From contig JAYMTF010000487.1 in the NCBI GenBank assembly GCA_036897485.1, forward strand, positions 1 through 35,201: 35,201 nt of DNA. The letters run 5' to 3'. Both the position numbers and the translations under genes were made by a program. The notes below the pieces were generated by a model. That model had not been told where the DNA came from. It made no database searches and saw nothing but the letters and a program-made list of their open reading frames with translations. This document shows positions 32,597 to 35,201 of the stretch, in pieces. The first letter of the stretch is position 1. Each line of letters opens with the position of its first letter. This DNA comes from Pelargonium nanum (lineage: Eukaryota > Streptophyta > Magnoliopsida > Geraniales > Geraniaceae).

Positions 32597-33164
32597 CTCA
32601 ATGGAAGGAAAGGTTATTCGTAACCACATTAAATTCTAGGCGGTGTCTGTATACTCTGTGAGTTTCTATAGAATAGCTTCCCGTTTCTGATTCTCTGAAT
32701 ATATCCCGGAGTGAGAAACGCGAAACAAATTGAACTTTTGATGTTTCAGGTGTATCTTGTTAATGATTTATGTTTTCTTGTCAAATGTCTGTTCGAGAAG
32801 AATTGTTTTGAATGTTGAAATGTAATAGTTTCCCACTTTTGAAGCGAACACCGATCTATTTGGAGTAAACTTTTGATTGTTTTAGTCGATCTTGCTATTG
32901 TTCTCTCCTCGTTTTATGCATTTCATTATCGTTATTTTTCTCACAAACTGAGTGTCCGTGCTGGTTTCAGACTTGAGTTGATACTTTGATCGCCGGACAA
33001 GTTTCAATTGCTGTCGGATTATCAGGTACGTACGTAACTAAATGTTAATTACAGCTACTCAGTGAGATCTATATGATTCATGATCTTGTAAACATTATAA
33101 AAAGCTTCTTTGTAACAAATATTCATTATCATTGCCATTGATTTTAGTTCTCATTATATTCTCG

Positions 33165-33397
33165 GAAAAAACTACCAGAATGGTCCATGAACTAACATAA
33201 CTCGACAAGTTTGGTCTTTCAGCTAATTTTATGCTGAAATGGTCCCTCGGCTATTGAAATGGTCCCAACGTAAACTTCTGTCGGGGTTACCCAAAATGTC
33301 GGTTTTCAATAGCCGGGTTACCATTTTGGCATATAATTAGTTGAGCAACCAAACGGTCAGATCCTGATAGTTCATGGACTGTTTGGGTAGTTTTACC
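33165..33397. mobile_element. Foldback MITE between MFS and peroxidase genes
   Basis: The left arm (33165-33261) and right arm (33301-33397) are long imperfect inverted repeats, beginning AAAAACTACC and ending with its inverse, and sharing GTCCATGAACTA, GTTTGGT, AGCTAATT or AACTAATT, and CGGCTATTGAAA. The 230-bp size and absence of coding sequence fit a foldback MITE. It can form a long hairpin if transcribed from either flanking gene. Confidence 0.7.
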
Positions 33398-33450
33398 TCA
33401 TATCCCGACATTGATTTCACGTTGCATGCTGACATTATTACGTTAATTTT

Positions 33451-33640
33451 GCTTTCAAGAAATGAATATCGTTATATGTTGACACTGATTTTGCTTTCAA
33501 GAATTGAATATCGATATATGCATTCAAGAATTGAATATTGTTACATGCTTACATTGATTATGCATTTATGCTTTCAAGAACCGAATATCGTTAATCGCTG
33601 ACACTGATTTTACTTTGCTTTCAAGAATTGAACGCTGAGC
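33451..33640. repeat. Minisatellite merging with the peroxidase 3' end
   Basis: GCTTTCAAGAA-TGAATATCG occurs at 33451, 33493, 33521 (partial), 33570 and 33617, with 27-50 bp spacing and ACACTGATTTTG-like linkers. The last copy carries TCAAGAATTGAA, which on the minus strand is the peroxidase end Phe-Asn-Ser-stop. Confidence 0.7.
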
Positions 33641-34604
33641 AGTCTGCCCGAATCTCTCCTGCACTCCCGGTCTTCACCCCGACCCTCCCAAGCTTCCTCA
33701 TCGCTGCGCCAAAAGCTCCATTAAACACGCCAGGACTATTCGCGAAGTCCTTCACCGTACCCTGAGACGCCGAATCACTGAACAAAACCTCATCCGAAGT
33801 GAACAAGCCCTTCCCGACGACTAGGTTTTGGTAATACACATTGTCGAAGGTTCGTGGCGTCTCGGGATCCATGTCTATGGCAATGTCGGGGTCCACATCC
33901 TGCGGACAAGCCTCCATCAGCTGGTTGGCGTAGTCGGGATCCAGAGACGGGTCAACACGGCTCGAAGACGAGAAGGAGTATATCCGGTTGGCGAAGCGGC
34001 TGCAGTGGGAGAACCCTAGAGTGTGAGCTCCTGAGAGAGCTATCATATCAAATTGGGTAAGATTGTGTTTGGCAAACATGGAGTTGAGTTGGTTGAGGTT
34101 GAAATCAGGTTTTGGAAGGTTTCCGGCGACCTGGGATGCCTGGGAGACGAGCCCGTCACGACGCCCGAGCTCCACGTTGAATGACGGGCCTCCGGCCTGA
34201 GACAGGAAAAAAATGGGAAATAGTTAAATATTAATGCATCTTCTGAACAGTTACTTGTAGAGATGACAATTTGGGTTTCAGGTCGGGATTTTTTAGTTTA
34301 AAAATGGCAAATCTGATCCAGAGTTCGGGTTTTACGTGAAAAATGTGTAGATTTACCAACCCATGTCTTTACCGAGGTCGGGTTTCGGGTGCGAGTTCTA
34401 GAGCAAGCTTACCAGGACTACAACATCTCTTGCAGCAAGGGCTAAAATGTCAGCACAAGAGACGGTGCCGGGGCAGGCTAATTCCAGAGCTTGCTTTGCC
34501 TTGATGACGGTGTCGAAGCCGTCTCCGGCGAGGGAGAGATTGTCGTCAGCATCCTTCTCTGCATCATTGTTTGCTGATTGAATCAGCACTGAGCCATCAC
34601 ATCC
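33621..34604 (-). CDS. Class III peroxidase, 5' exon outside window
   Basis: Two phase-0 exons are visible, 34604-34413 and 34196-33621. The first begins [13 protein letters not shown] and includes [20 protein letters not shown]; the second begins [15 protein letters not shown] and includes [14 protein letters not shown], with the proximal haem-binding His, and ends CSAFNS. These are hallmarks of secreted plant class III peroxidases, which use H2O2 to oxidise phenolics in the cell wall. The first exon, with signal peptide, distal His and start codon, lies beyond base 35201. No break is seen. The last codons overlap a minisatellite. From memory it resembles the Arabidopsis group including PER51/PER55. 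Confidence 0.9.
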
Positions 34605-35201
34605 CTACAACAAAATGAAGTTAAAGATGAGTGAGCGAACTATGTTTTATTTTCAGCATCGTGTTCATGAGTTGTCAATTCAGATTTCAAATCGGGTTGT
34701 GAATTTTTAGTGCAAAATGTGTTTGTTGAGTGGCGCTATTTTGTGGACCCAAACTGGTTTTATAATATGTATATGATTTTGACCTGAACCCGTGGACACC
34801 CTATTTTTTTGGCTTAAGTGTTTCTTGAAAAATTGCGGGTCTTGAGATTATTGGTTGAAAAGTAGTGATCAGACGGATTCTTAATCAGTAATTTTATTCG
34901 ATCTTTAGTTCAGTTTTCAAAATTTGCTAATTATAATATCCATCAAGTGTTGGTATAGCCGATTTAATATAAAGTACAAACGACATTCGATAATCTTATT
35001 TGGGCTTCGGTACAACTAAAACTAGAGAACCGATATCTTTTAACAAGAGACCTTCTTAGTCTTGAGCCCATCGTCTTTCTACATGGGAAAGAAATGCAAG
35101 TCTGGCTGGACAACCCACACATTTTACAATACAAATCCAAAAAGTAGGAGAAGGTTTTTTACTAATGAATCGATATTCAAAACCGCCCCATTCTGGATAC
35201 C
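34605..35201 (-). other. Intron of the peroxidase gene, running off the window
   Basis: No exon with the expected FHDCFV motif is present, so intron 1 exceeds 597 bp. It contains a dispersed repeat (about 34670-34805) of the GTTGTCAATT-GGGTTG type, related to one in intron 2 (about 34258-34400). Confidence 0.6.

Overview
The window is nuclear DNA from a flowering plant, most likely a non-Brassicaceae eudicot. The genes have GT-AG introns, the intergenic DNA and introns are very AT-rich, all recognisable products belong to plant families, there is a nuclear-type tRNA gene without encoded CCA, and small transposon relics are scattered throughout. The species cannot be named from the sequence alone.

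Layout, left to right: an ACGT-rich promoter-like block (about 100-270); a four-exon short-chain dehydrogenase-like gene (1169-3680, +) that has lost hallmark SDR residues; 4-5 kb of gene-poor DNA with a tRNA-Leu-like SINE remnant, an array of about 250-bp tandem repeats, and a decayed glutaredoxin-like pseudogene (7970-8424, -); a head-to-head pair of small membrane-protein genes (9008-10013, -, and 10499-11714, +) sharing a TGGGCC-rich promoter; then the core of the window, five single-exon DUF3339 micro-protein genes in about 7 kb on strictly alternating strands (12556-, 14695+, 16793-, 18602+, 19415-), with a tRNA-Glu(UUC) gene inside the array; a two-exon NTF2 gene (20529-22291, -) whose intron is built largely of degenerate tandem duplications plus a short retroelement end; more than 6 kb of AT-rich DNA with no gene I can recognise; a three-exon Nodulin-like major facilitator gene (28888-32596, +); and the last two exons of a class III peroxidase (33621-34604, -), whose first exon lies beyond the right edge.

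From memory, SDR-like, DUF3339 and Nodulin-like MFS genes also lie close together around Arabidopsis At3g01930-At3g01980, and DUF3339, MFS and peroxidase genes around At5g14105-At5g14130. The window therefore looks like an ancestral block that was split between duplicated segments in Arabidopsis. The genes do not form one evident pathway. The most unusual points are the expanded alternating DUF3339 cluster, the SDR-like protein without its cofactor and catalytic signatures, the ERSE/UPRE-like promoter block at the left edge, and several places where tandem repeats arose from or run into exon ends (NTF2 exon 1, peroxidase stop codon, DUF3339 3' UTR).
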